From Triglochin maritima (taxonomy: Eukaryota > Streptophyta > Magnoliopsida > Alismatales > Juncaginaceae): DNA of 64,000 nucleotides. The stretch covers positions 47,514,925-47,578,924 of the forward strand of contig OY821772.1 of assembly GCA_963682175.1 (NCBI GenBank), written 5' to 3'. The position numbers were made by a program, and so were the translations under genes. The notes beneath the pieces are model-generated. The model saw only the letters and a program-made list of their open reading frames with translations, made no database searches and was not told the origin of the DNA. Below, piece after piece: positions 45,273-58,300 of the stretch. The stretch's first letter is position 1. Every line of letters starts with the position of its first letter.

Positions 45273-46866
45273 TGTTGGCTTTTTGGCCTTAATCCGTATT
45301 TTGATGATGTAATTAAACCTAATCTTAATAAGGACATGTAGATTAGCACATGTAGTATAATAGTATACATATTGTATTGTGCTAACATCTACAGGTGATC
45401 AAGACTCAAGAAAGAAGAAGAATCAAGTCAAGACATGTAATCAAGCTAGGATTGAAGACATGTAATTTTACCTTTCTTTGAGAATTAGGAACTTATGTGA
45501 ATTGAGCATAACTTAAGCTAATATGCATGCATTCACACACTAGGTTCCTTTTAGGAGTCACACACAAAATATCATATTATTTGGACTCCATTAGATCACC
45601 TAAACACCTAAAACATTGGTCGCCAGTCTGCCTGAGTTCGGTCGACCGTTCACCTTTTGGTCGACCGGTTATACACAATATTTGTTATACCAGACCAATC
45701 CGTTCAACCGATCACATTTCTATTAACCGTTTACCCAGACCTGTTCGGTCGACCGGTAGACCTTCGGTCGACCGTTTCGTTTGCCATTTCTGGTAAAAAT
45801 ACGACCGTTTTATTTGTCGTATTATACAACGGTCGTATACACATTTGTCTCAATATTCACCCCCATATACATTAGAACCGGTCGAACAAAATACATCTTT
45901 CGGTCGACCGTTTAATTCGTGAAAACCCCCCTGCTATCGGTCGACACAAGTTTGTCCAACCGATCAAGATTTCTCTCTACCGAACCCAGTAGTTCGGTCG
46001 ACCGGTACCTGCTCGGTCGACCGTTGACCTATAGAACTTAAGTGATTCGGTCGACCAGTACCTATGTTCGGTCAACCGATCCATCAACAGACTCAAGGGT
46101 TCGGTCGACCGATACACCTTTCGGTCGACCGTTTCTGGACAGATTTCTGAACCCGATTTTCTGTTTTGTGTATCTTGCACAAAACCCAATCAAATCTTGT
46201 CCAAACGGCTAGAAATCTTTAGGAGCTTATAAATAGAGGTTCACACTTAGTTTTCCACAAGATTTCACAACTCCAAAGTGTCAAACTTATAGTGAGATTT
46301 TCCACAACCTCAAAGCTCCCAATTAGTGATTCCAAAGCCTAATTTCCACATCCTTCATCACACAATCATCTAGCAATTGTTGTGCTCAATTAGAGAGTGA
46401 GTTCCACTCAAGTTACCATTGTTGTAAAGAGAGCAAGGGTCTTGGTGAAAGCCCAAGACAAAGTGAGCAAGGGTCTTGGTGAAAGCCCAAGACAAAGAAG
46501 TAGAGATTTCGGTGAAAGCCCGAAGTGATCCTCTCGGGTTGTGAGAGGTGGTGCCAAGCTCGGCGAGGGATGTTCGCGAGCTTGAAGACTTGTAAAAGGC
46601 GTTGCTCCCGGCCCGGAACGGGGAGGCATAGTGAAGACGCAAGAGGGGCTCGAACGGAGATTCGAGAGGGGCTTGCAAGAGAGGACGTAGGCGCGACCGA
46701 ACCTCTGTAAAACCGACGCGTCTTCTCTTTGTGGTTTGCATTACTTTCTACTTGTGTTTGATTTGTTTTTAATTTCCGCTGCATTTCTTTGATCGATCAA
46801 CCAAGTAGTTAATTAGGGTTTAATAGTGATTAGTGGACCCATAACCCACACGATCCTATTCCAACA
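45273..46866 (+). repeat. 3' LTR of gag-only element
   Basis: 1,594 bp. The five substitutions seen relative to the 5' LTR are CTTTCGG/CTTTTGG, TTGATG/TTGGTG, GGGTTG/GGGATG, AGGTGT/AGGCGT and GCGGCC/GCGACC. Confidence 0.93.
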
Positions 46867-47619
46867 CTTTGGAGAGAAGTGAAAAATTTGTACGACGAAG
46901 CGAGACTCACAAACGAGTGACTGAAGCCACGAAACCTCAACTCTCTCAAATGGCGTTGGAGGAGGATAAATGATGCTACTATGAAGTGGGGCAGCTACAT
47001 GGATGAGGCCACTCGGTAAACCAGAAGTGGGGACAACACGAACGACCTCATCAGGCAAGCTCACGCGATTTATGAGCACACTTATGGGATGACCTTCACG
47101 TACTACCACACCTGGTTGATGCTGAAAGAGTACCCCAAGTGACAGTCTACGGTCCCCATGCCCTGGGATGATGCGTGAGGATAATTTCTAAAGTAGTCCT
47201 ACCCGCCCATCCATCGGTTCGTCCTGGAAAATGGGTCGTACGGACTCGTCGAAAGCAAATTTGTTAGGCTATCCTCATCCATCAACTACGACAGAATTTG
47301 TCACCCCAAGTGCACCTTATCCAACGAGTGTAAAGAAAAGCAAAAGGAAAGGGAAAACAATGATTGAGGATTCGGACGTGGTCGACAACGACACACGTTT
47401 CCAGTCTCTTCAGGTCGTGGCCTCGGTCAAACATGATGAAATTGCACTTCGCCGAGAGAAGATAACGTTGGAAAAGGAGAAAGAAGAAACTCATCAGACT
47501 TTTATGAAGTACGACCTTTATATTTCATTTCTGAATGCCAAAGAACTCGACATCCTGGGCATGAAGGATGAAATTAATCTGGAAAGGATCAGTGACGAAA
47601 TCTTTAAGTAGAACTCTAC

Positions 47620-47710
47620 CATTTTTTATGACCTATCTTCCCTATTTTCAGTTTATGACCTATCTTCCATATTTTCAGTTTAAGACTTATCTTCCCTATT
47701 TATTTTATCA
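47620..47710 (+). repeat. short tandem repeat downstream of ORF1
   Basis: Three units of about 30 bp built on GACCTATCTTCCCTATTTTC followed by AGTTT, with the last unit diverged. Confidence 0.75.
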
Positions 47711-48073
47711 GTTTAGAATATCAGTTGTTATTTCAGTTTAGTTGTTGTTTTTTATTTAAATTTAGTAAAATATTCCATATTTCAGAGAAGTTTGTGTATA
47801 TCAGTATAATTTCTGTACGTTAATTATAACGTTATCAAAATATAATAAATCATAACTCTAATTATTATCAAAATATCAACTAAAACTACTTAAATCCTAA
47901 CTATTTATCAAAATATAAACCCCTAATTATTAAAACAAAAACCAAAACCAAAACAAACAAAAAAACCCGGACCAATCGAGTCGTGCCAAGTGGAAAACAA
48001 CTCGGTCGACGACCGGGTCGTCCGCGGTCGTGAGGGTTCATCTGGGCGGATGACCCCGTTAAGGATGCCCTAA

Positions 48074-49395
48074 GAGGTAATATAAAAATGGTTTTCCCCA
48101 TCCAAAATCCAATTCAATCTGTTGGGAGATTTTGAAAGGCTTTCCTCAAATCTCCATTTCAGATTACTTGTCTTCTATTTTTCCTTATTTGGATCTCAAG
48201 TTTTTTACGTGGTACCAGTGACCATACTATGGGATACACATGCATTGTTAAAGATCACAATTTAAATGTCCAAACAACAAATTGGTAGAGTATATTGAAG
48301 GAGAAATTAATATGTCAAAAAAGAAATTAAAGTTAGATAACATATAATGTGATAAATTTTTAAACAAAACATATAAAGATTTTAACGTTTAAAATATAGA
48401 AAACACATTAATTACATTAATATAAATTTTGAGGTTAGGAAAATCCTCTTTTATAAAGATTGGATAAGAGATCAAAGCATTCTTAATGGTCGTGCGTACC
48501 CACCGGTGCACTACGCGGACTGCCACATCCGCCTCACCCAAGCGTTACCACGGGCACCTCACCCGCACGTTGCCCGGCTGTGAGGATGATCGAGCGGTGG
48601 GCGTCCCGATCGCCGCGAAGGGGAGAGAGGGATGAAGTTTTTTGTTAAAACTCTTTAAAAATTCATTTTAAATTATTTTATCAATTTTTTCTTCTAAAAA
48701 TATGTTTTTTATTTGTTTTGATTTTTAGAGACTTTTTGTGTTTTTTATTTTGTTTTAGCTAAGATTGATCTTTAAATGACGTGGATGGTAGAAAATATAG
48801 GTTGTGTGGGGTGTTTTTGGGCGTGATTAATGAGATTTTTTGGGTGAGTTGGGTAAGCTTATGTGACAGAAAAAGAAGTTGACGTGGTAGAAAGAGAAAC
48901 TAACGTGAGTAGTACTAGGGCTGAGCATCGGTCCGATCAGGACCGGAAACAAAAATTCAGATAGGCGGACCGAAGACCGGACCAGACCGGTTCGGTCCGG
49001 TCCAAAAACCCGATTTTTTACCTTAAATTTTAAAAAAAATTTGGACCGGACCGGACCGGATCCAAATTTTTTTTCGATCTGGACCGGAACCCGGACCGGT
49101 TGGTTCCGGTCCGGACCGAACTCGGACCGGACCGGATTTTGCTCACCCCTAGACGTCACAAAGAGAAAAAACAAGACACCAAGGTAGTCCGGCCAACGTT
49201 AAACATTCTCGTGGAGCACTTTGCTCAGCTCAACTCTTATATTTTGGGAAGCAATAATTTCACAAATAATCTTTAATTAAATAAAAATTTGCCCAGAGCC
49301 CACGAAGAAGTCTTACCAAAATTTCGACAGTCATCGTTTCGCGCCATTGCTTCCAGTGAAAGCCAACGAGGGAGCGAGCGAGCGAGCGAGCGAGA
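48074..49395. other. spacer upstream of RAD54-like gene
   Basis: AT-rich, with a GC-rich block at about 48490-48620 whose origin I cannot name, and a MITE at 48916-49151. The last 100 bp are the gene's leader, with a GAGC repeat just before the ATG. No other gene. Confidence 0.45.
48916..49151. mobile_element. hAT-like MITE, GGACCGG-rich, 236 bp
   Basis: Termini TAGGGCTGAGCATCGG and the complement of TAGGGGTGAGCAAAATC, the same terminal style as the elements at 30407 and 39788. The interior is almost wholly made of GGACCGG/CCGGTCC words in both orientations. I did not find an 8-bp duplication, so the exact ends are provisional. Confidence 0.65.
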
Positions 49396-52300
49396 ATGGG
49401 TTCCAGCGGCGACGAAGAAGACGAGCCCTATTCCGATCCCATCCAGATCGACGACGACGACGACGACGAAGATTTCACTATCGGCGACGAGGACGACGGG
49501 GAAGAGCGTTCGGACGCCGTCGAAGTCGAGAATCCACGAGGCCGCAGGGCGTTGGGCACCCACGAGGACAAAAAGTCGCAGAACGTCGCCGCTCTCGTCG
49601 GGTAACTTTTCTCTCTCCGATAGCTTCTCTTGTGGATCACAACAAACATCGCCGGTGTTTGCGTGGTTTTGGTTTCGCTTTGGGGGTTTTACGTTTGATT
49701 CGTCATATTGAGCAAGTGTTGGTACTTTCCGATTTTTTCACGATTCCCTTACGAAAATCGTAACTACTGAAGTTGATTTTCAAATGTTGCTCTAACCGCA
49801 GTGGCTAAATATCCCTATATAACAGTGTTCTACATGAGTGCTTTGCGGTCTAGGGAGTAAGCGGTTGAAATTATATGTTCCAATTCAATATTAGAATTGA
49901 TACTCTTAAGAATTTTAGGCTCAATTTTTTTTTCTGTCAAATGAATGAACCTGTGCAACTTTGTTTTCCGATCGTTGCTCTCATCAAAACAGCAGTGCCA
50001 GTGCAGCACAACATATCTATGCATTCATAAATGTATACGTCATGGAATTGAGATTTTTGTCATTTTGTATGGCTGTTCAGAAGAGAATTTCTGTGGGCAT
50101 CTTGTTATCTAAGACAGTGATCAATTTATATCTAATATTTGTTTTCCCTGAACCACGGATGTACTCGGCTCTATGGCTTCTGTGTGCATGTAGTAAATTT
50201 TCAGAATGCTAATTTCATATACGCCATTTTTCCCTTTAGTTTCACTTCCTTTTGCATGTCCACATTTTCACACTAAAAGGTCTAACCCCTTTACCTTTTG
50301 TTGGTTTCACAGAGGAAATCTTACTGTAAAGAGGCAATCATTAATTCCTCGACTTCTTTCAGTGTCAGAGGGAGCAGCAGTGGCTAGGAAACCATTTAAA
50401 CCTCCATCAGAAAATGGCTACAGTAGCGGGAACGTAGAACTTGCTCGTCGTCTGTGGGCTCGAAAGAAATTCATCCCATGGGCTCGCTCAAGACCAATAC
50501 TAGTTCCTATAAGTAATGTACCTCCTGCTGTTCCTGTTGATGATTCATCAAATTCTAGCCTGCCACCAGGTGTGGAGCCTTTGATTTTATGGCAGCCTGA
50601 AGGGTTAGAAATGGGAAATGAACACTGTACGCCTATTGCTGTGGATCCATTGCTTGTCCGATATCTACGGCCCCATCAAAGGTGATATGATTTAATCAAA
50701 GTTCTAGTATTTTTTGTCCTTTTGCTCTATGTATAGAAAACAGATTTTAAACTCTAGGATTGCTTCCTGCTATGTATGCCATCCTAATGTTTCCCTTTCC
50801 TCTGGTTGGATCTTAACTGTCAGTCTGCCATTCTGCTGCTTTGGATCCTAAAGATATAATTTTACAAAGAGATTATCTTTCATTTCGAATTTTGATGGAG
50901 AAATTACTAATTCACTCTCTTTTACCAGTTGATTATCTTATAATTTCCCTATTATGTATCTACATGTTTTGGAAATTGTTATCATCCATGTATACTTCTC
51001 AATTCCATGATCTATTGTTTTCTTATTGTTGATTTTGACATTGAGAGAATTGGTTGAACAAATTTAAGATATTGTATACAATGTTGAGTGGTTACAAGGA
51101 AAAGGAATCCAATACTCTTTTTATTTTGATGATTAAATGAAAAAACACCTGACTAAGATAAAAAGTAACCATGCTGTGGTAGTAGTTATAGTTTATATCC
51201 AAAACGAATGGTCAAAAAAAGTTTAGATTCAAAACATGGAAACTTAATGATCAATTTTCTATCCTGTTATGCAGCGATTTTTCGATTTCATTATCGATAT
51301 TTGAGAATTTTGGAAAATAGGCCAAATTGAGTTTCCTTGGTGAAAGGAGGCTTGCTATTTCTTTCTTCTTTATTTTCTAAGGCAAAATCCTTTTCCTCAA
51401 CATAGAAATAAAGACTTCTCATGTGAACATGTGAAATCCAAGAAAAGATTTATATAAAATAAGAGGTTCCACATCAAATATCAACAAATACACTCATTGG
51501 GGTTTCATGTCCCTCATTTCTATTTCTGATTTATTAATGCTTTCATGCAGAGAAGGGGTACAGTTCATGTTTGAATGTGTTGCTGGTTTACTTAGCTCTG
51601 ATGGTATTGCTGGATGTATCCTTGCTGATGATATGGGGTAATTAACTTCTGTGTTCGTTCACCTTTTCTAATGATTTCTGGCTGTTATGGCACCAGCAAA
51701 GTTGAACTAACTTTCCAGTTTATTGAAATATTCCTCTTGTAAATTTAACTCCTATCATGTATACCTCTGCAGATTGGGAAAAACTTTACAATCAATCACA
51801 TTACTTTATACACTTCTTCGGCAGGGTTTCGATGGGAAGCCAATGGTTAGAAGGGCTGTTATTGTGACCCCCACTAGCCTTGTTAGTAATTGGGAGTCTG
51901 AGATTAGTAAGTGGGTAGGAGAAAGAGTTCGTGTGCTTTCTCTATGTGAAAGCACAAAGGCTGATGTCATATCAGGAATTGATACATTTTTAAAGCCTCC
52001 TAGCAATTTACATGTATATATTCTTGACTCTTGGCCATTTGCAGCATTTATTGTCTTTAGTTCATCATGTGGCATTACGTGATATTTATTTAGACTATGA
52101 TTCTCGTCGCAGGTGTTAATCATTTCTTACGAAACATTCCGCATGCACTCTTCAAAGTTTGAAAAAGATGGTTGCTGTGATTTGCTTATTTGTGATGAAG
52201 CACATCGGTTGAAAAATGATCAAACATTGACCAATCGAGTGAGTAAATCAATCTAATTATGATATCAAAGGCTTTGTATGTGAGCTGCAAATTACCTCAG

Positions 52301-55300
52301 TTCTTAATTTACATCTATCACTTAAACTGCAATGGTTCTTATTTTCGTCCTTATTCTCTTAACCAGGCATTAGCTGCTCTTCATTGTAGACGAAGAGTCT
52401 TGTTGTCTGGAACCCCAATGCAGGTATTATATATTCGGAGTTGCTTCTTGATTATGGTTTTCTTTTTAGTTATTTGATTGGAAATTTGACCTCTTAACAT
52501 TCCTCTTTTGCAGAATGATCTTGAGGAGTTCTTTGCCATGGTCAATTTTACAAATCCTGGTATCTTGGGAGATGCAAGCTATTTTCGTCGTTATTATGAA
52601 GTGAGTCTGAAACACCATTTCACTTTACATTCAAACCTGCTACTCTAGAAGTCACGTTTTGTTCTTCTGAAGTGACCTGGAATATCTATAGAATTAAAAC
52701 CTATTGATGAATACCTAGAATCCTCGTGCCCAGTTTAATGCCTTTTACTTGAGAGGTGTTTGTACCATGCCGCCATTTAATGTGACAGAGCACTGCAAAA
52801 TTATGGCATGAGTTCATTATAGATGCCAAATAAATAACTTCTTAAAGAGTTAAATGATACCATATTTTTCTTAAGCAAATTTAATCAAATGTTGGTTCAC
52901 TTTTGCACATAAAACCTAATGAACATTATAGGCGCATTGGTCAATGGGAGTAGTTATAGTGCTTTAGTGTTTATGTTTACTTAGGAAGCCTTTTGAAGGA
53001 CGAATCATTTATTCACTCTTATTTTGCTTGCACATGGTATGCTGATTTTTTGCCCATCTAATTTTCTTCTGATGATTATTAACATTTAACTTTCGTCTAG
53101 TCACTGTCAACGTGCCTGTCAGTTATTAATTATTGTAACAGACTTAGGTTTCTTTTCTTACAATTGTTGTTCTTAACGTTTATTTCCTCTACAAATCACT
53201 GTTTGGTCTCATGCCGATTCTTCTTTTTCCAGTATTCAAGCATGACTGAAATTTCAAATACTATTTTTCTTTTCTTTTGATGACCCAGAATTTCCCGACA
53301 CTCACTCCCACTTCAAAGCACTTTTTTTATTTCCTCATCCTATCAACATCCAAAAGATATTTTTTACACTATATATTAACATGCGGATACATTAAGCTAT
53401 TCATTAATTCACTACACTTTTTATTGTTATTTTGGTTAAGACACCAATCATTAGTGGAAGAGAGCGTACAGCAAGAACTGAAGAGAAGAAGTTGGGTCTT
53501 GAACGGTCTGGAGAGCTCAGTGCAAAAGTAAATAAGGTACTCCCCTGGGGATTGACTCCCACTCTGAAATATTTCCTTAGTGTTTCGTGACCTTCCTACC
53601 TGTAAGATGAAACCAAACTGTGATTGTTCATTTCAGTTTATCTTGAGGAGGACAAATGCTTTACTGTCAAATCACTTACCACCAAAGGTATGCTTTTTCT
53701 CATTCCATCCAAAAATGCCTTATGGAAGTTTGGACAGGAAAATTACTTAGCATTTGTAACCTTAGCAATCAATAGCAAGTTACACATTTGCAATGTGGTT
53801 TTCATAATTTTGTTTTAAGTAATTACTTCCCAGAAAATATAAACTTCTTAGGCTCTTACTTCTGTTACCATGAAATTTCTTACAATGTTTTTTTGGAGCA
53901 GATTGTTGAGGTTGTTTGCTGCAGATTGACATCTCTTCAACTTCAATTATACAGTCATTTCTTACAATCCAAAAATGTGAGCATTTATGATTTGCTTGAA
54001 ATTATAATTGAAATCTCCTAATGCTGATATCATCTATGTATTTTATCAAATATCTCCTTACAGATAAAACGTGTGATTGCCGATGATACTAAGAAAACAA
54101 AGATTTTGGCGTATATCACTGCTCTGAAGAAGTTATGCAACCACCCAAAGGTATATAATTATGTATGGAGTTGCTCTTACTTTTTGTGTGCCCCTTGCTC
54201 ATGCATGATATCTAGTTGCTTCTATGTAACACTTTTAGTGATTTTAAGATTCAACACGTATGCCCGGAGTTTCATGTTTTGGTGTACGTGGCCACCTTTT
54301 TAGAGTTGTAGTTACAGTAAACAAAAGAAATTAGCTGGAGGGAACATATTTCGGTAAAAGATAACACAGAAACTTTGATTTCTTCATTTTGGACTTTATG
54401 GAAAGCGTTTTCGTCATATGATTATATATCATTCCACCTATATAGCATTTATTATGATTACTCGCTCAAGAGTCCAAATTACTAAATTTAGTGGTCCCTT
54501 GTCATGATTTAGTGTTTCTAGTACTAAGTTATTTTTATTTTAATCATTGTTTGTACCAAACTATTCAGCTTATTTATGATACAATCAAAAGTGGAAGTCC
54601 CGGCACTTCAGGTTTTGAGGATTGCCTACAGTTTTTCCCACCACAACTTTTCGCAGGGAGGTAATTGGAGTCCTCACATTGTTCTCAGTGTTTTCTTCCA
54701 AAGGAAAAAAAATGTAAGTCACATGAAATTTTCTGTTAGATCTGGCTCATGGACTGGTGGTGATGGAGTTTGGGTCGAATTATCTGGGAAAATGCACGTG
54801 TTAGCAAGGTTGTTGGGCCAGCTAAGGCAGAAAACTGATGACAGAATTGTGCTCGTATCAAATTACACTCAGGTTTGTCACCGTGGTTTCAAATGTGCTT
54901 GTATCTTAGATTCTGTGAGGAATAGATTCTGATATAGGATACGGGTACGAGATGCCATAAGTGGAACACCATATGGCAAGGATATGTTTCTATTAACTTT
55001 TATATGAACATTATGTCAATCCTAAAAAGAAAATTAAAAATATCACAGATACATAAAGACATTTACAAAATGAATTTGAAATGAAATATAATGGTGATAG
55101 AATAAATTATCACTAGATAGCTCAATCCATAAGCTGACAAGCCTCTATGGATGCATATTCTATAACTAATACTATTCTTTGTTCTTTATATTGTGATTAT
55201 AATGTTATCTAGAAGTATCCATAGGTATCTTGTAAATACCCAAAAGTATCTGAATGTAATATTGTAATTATTTAATTAGAGTACTCCTAAGGAAGTAGCA

Positions 55301-58300
55301 CGTGTATCCAAAAGTATCTGGTGAGTATTGGTAGCTAATACCGGTACAATATGAATGTGTCAAGGGTCTGGAAATTTAGTGCTTCCTAGATCGATATAAC
55401 ATGTGTCGCTTTTTACTTCGATTTGGCAAATTATGTTTGATGCCTAATTTTTTTTATAACACCCCTTATTTATCTTGAGTAGGGCAACTTGTCCTCGATG
55501 AGAGAATTCTTCATTTTCCTTTTGACATCCAGTAATGATTGTTTCCATAACTCAGACGTTGGACTTGTTTGCTCAATTGTGCCGTGAAAGAAGATATCCA
55601 TATTTACGCCTTGATGGTAGCACATCAATAGGCAAAAGGCAGAAATTGGTCAACTGCTTCAATGACAGCTCAAGGGTGTGTATCTTCTCATTTTCTCTTG
55701 GGACTTTAACTATTTGGTCCATTAACTTGTGTGCTTTTTGTAGGATGAGTTCGTATTTCTCTTAAGCAGTAAGGCTGGTGGCTGTGGGCTGAACTTGATA
55801 GGTGGAAACCGTTTGGTGCTTTTCGACCCTGATTGGAACCCTGCAAATGATAAACAAGTAATTTAAATGTGATTCAGTTGCAAATGTGAACTTGTCACGA
55901 AAAAAGATTTAGTTATATGAAGCAAATCAATCTTTTGTGGTATTTTGAATCATCATTTTCTGAATTAATTTTGGCTAGGCCGCTGCAAGAGTATGGAGGG
56001 ATGGGCAGAAGAAAAGAGTATACATATATAGATTCTTAAGCACGGGAACAATTGAAGAGAAGGTTTGTTACAAAATTTTGAAGAATGTATTACTATATTT
56101 AACTTATTTTTCCAAGGATAATTGTCTTTTGATGGGTGTGTTTGGATTCGTTACTTTAACTTGCGATTTCAAAGTGTGGCATTTGCGAATTCTGTCTCAT
56201 TGACTATGCACTAAAATTTGCATTTCCTATATGGTATTTTAAATTACCAACTCTATGCAAAACTTGTGAAAATCAAATTTCATGTTGAGAGGTGGAATTT
56301 GCGAATTCCACATGTCTTTCAACATTTAAATCAATACACTATGCTAAATTTTGTTATGATCACATGCACAATATTAGTTTGATACAATTTTGAACTCCAT
56401 GTGAATTAGCAAAAGCATCACCAATAAGATATCATATGAGGTTTTAGCTATTTTCATAATTTTATTTAAAATGGCATTCATCCGAACAAGGTAAATGTAA
56501 ATGTTGGACTTATAAATCCCGTCAATTGGAAGAATCGTCGGATTTACGAGGGGTGGATCCAAATACACCATTATAGAATCTTCCAAGAATATTAATTCAC
56601 ACTTGACAATGCGTTTTAGCTACTGTCAAAAAATTTGGTTTGTCAGGCGCACCTAAGGTGTTCCTTTTGCCCTTTTGTAGGTATATCAGCGCCAGATGTC
56701 AAAGGAAGGACTACAAAAAGTTATTCAGCAGGAACAGATGGGGGCTCAAATGATGCAGGTCATACTTGTCCTTCAGTTTCAAACTTTAAATGCTTACATA
56801 TCAATCCTTCAAAATATTGTGTACTTGAGCTTCATAGCTGACTAGTTATGGTTCACAGATTGAAAAGTTGATGTATTTTAATTTAATATTGTGATATTAG
56901 TTTTCAGCTTTTTAGGTGTTCTTATGCTCCACCCTGCATTGGTTGTAAATTCTATTTGATGCATAATAAAATATGCAGGAAAATTTTCTTTCAGCTGAAG
57001 ACTTGCGAGATCTTTTTACCCTACATGAAAATACTCGGTATGGGTTCTTTTAGCAACCATTGCATGAAATTGTCTTTAGACACTGTGATCCTAGAATTAT
57101 GTATACAATCAATTACTGGGGGGAAAAGTATACTATCGTTTTTTGGGGTAAAATGCTATCCTTTTTTATTTGACTAATACAATAAACATTTCCAACTTAC
57201 GAAAGCTTTCACCTGATTCCTAATTTTGCAGGTCCGAAATTCATGAGAATATGAACTGCAGTCGTTGCTGCATGAATGCTGTGACTGTTGGCCCCAACGA
57301 ACATGCAACGGAAGCTAGCAACAATAGTGTGTCAGCAGGTGATACCACCCATGCTGATGAAATAGTGGATGATATAGGCAGATTTGCAGAAATTTCTGGA
57401 TGTTTGGGAAAAGTGTCAGATTCAGAGAAGCAGGTGATATCACTTCCCGTATAATCATGTTGATATATTTACAGAAGTTTCATAATAGTTGAGAATGTAA
57501 ACTTCAGGTGGGAACTCCTCTTGAGGAGGATCTGGGAAGCTGGGGTCATCATTTTACTCCGAATTCAGTCCCTGATTCCGTTCTACAAGCTTCAGCTGGT
57601 GATGAGGTAAATTCCCATTGTGTTTTTTATTGGCAAACATTCAATCTCTAGAACATATTTTTTGTGTTCATTATTTCATTGTAGAGATAATTATTGTTAT
57701 TTATTTTTCTCAGACATGGCATTTTAAACAACTTGTGTCCATTCCTAATGGAGACAAAGATTAAGTTTTTTTTTAGCTTTTGGGTTACAATGGACTAAAT
57801 CAACGTGATTCATATAAGCTTTCTACGATTCTTATTTGTTGTATATTAACAGAAAATTGTCTACGCATCAGATCACATGTTAATTGGAAACGACCTCAGG
57901 TGACATGGGTATGGTTACGACATGCCAACTTAATGTGGAGTCTCTTTTGAGGTTTTAGGGTAATGTTGACCTTGACGAGGGTTTTTTTAAACAACTTGCT
58001 GTTTTTTGTACTTGAAAGCAATAATTCTCCTATGACATGGAGGGAAGTAATAATAATAAAAACCCTGATAATGTTCTGTACATCTGGTTATGACATGGTG
58101 ATGATTCTGGTAAAGCTTGTTCTTTGCCTCCTTAACGTCTCCTCAATTTTCTAGTTTTAGACCATGCCAAGATTCTAGTGGGGAGATTTGCAGTTTTGTA
58201 CTGTTTTTAGAAGAAACATATCTATCATAAAAAGTTCAATGTAATTTTTTTGCCCAGTGATATAATTCTTTTTCTAAACCAAAAGCTACAAAGCAAGTTC

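Larger units (their letters stand above)
41824..46866 (+). mobile_element. gag-only copia-type LTR retroelement, young
   Basis: 5,043 bp. Two 1,594-bp LTRs (TGTTGGC...CCAACA) flanked by the 5-bp duplication CTTTG (41819-41823, 46867-46871). Initiator-Met primer site at 43420-43432, one 389-aa gag-like frame, about 600 bp of non-coding DNA, then an AAAAAGGGGGAG polypurine tract at 45259-45270. There is no protease, reverse transcriptase or integrase, so it must be moved in trans. I count five LTR differences (about 0.3 percent). Gag features and the GGGGGAG tract suggest derivation from a SIRE-type copia element; this lineage call is an inference. Confidence 0.92.
41576..47611 (+). pseudogene. 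Harbinger ORF1 (Myb/SANT-like plus NAM-associated region), interrupted
   Basis: The first part, 41576-41823, ends in a SANT-like motif (K-N-V-W-V-K-E-E-D-E-A-L-V-S-S-Y). The frame resumes right after the retroelement at 46867 with W-R-E-V-K-N-L-Y-D-E-A-R, and continues to a glutamate/lysine-rich NAM-associated-type end (47231-47611). This is the layout of plant PIF/Harbinger ORF1 proteins, which help transposase bind ends and enter the nucleus, and which databases often mislabel as glutathione S-transferase T3-like. Besides the 5-kb insertion there are in-frame stops soon after 46867 (at about 46918, in the phrase ACGAGTGACTG), so it was decaying independently. Upstream, 41390-41560 holds a three-unit proline-rich coding repeat out of frame. 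Confidence 0.8.
40600..48070 (+). mobile_element. PIF/Harbinger element with ORF1 only, split by LTR element
   Basis: The left end GAGCATGTATAGTCATGAC matches the start of the MITE at 14061 in about 13 of 19 positions. The right end is the complement of GGGCATCCTTAACGGGGTC. Flanks are TGA (40597-40599) and TAA (48071-48073), a decayed TAA-type duplication. Subterminal AT-rich sequence is shared with the MITE. Without the 5,048-bp retroelement plus TSD it is about 2.4 kb. It encodes a Myb/SANT-type ORF1 but no DDE transposase, so it is non-autonomous. Confidence 0.8.

Noticed and set aside
49289..49763. Alternative frames over exon 1 of the RAD54-like gene
   Set aside because: The acidic frame starting at 49396 splices into the conserved exons; the other frames are arginine- or serine-rich shadows.
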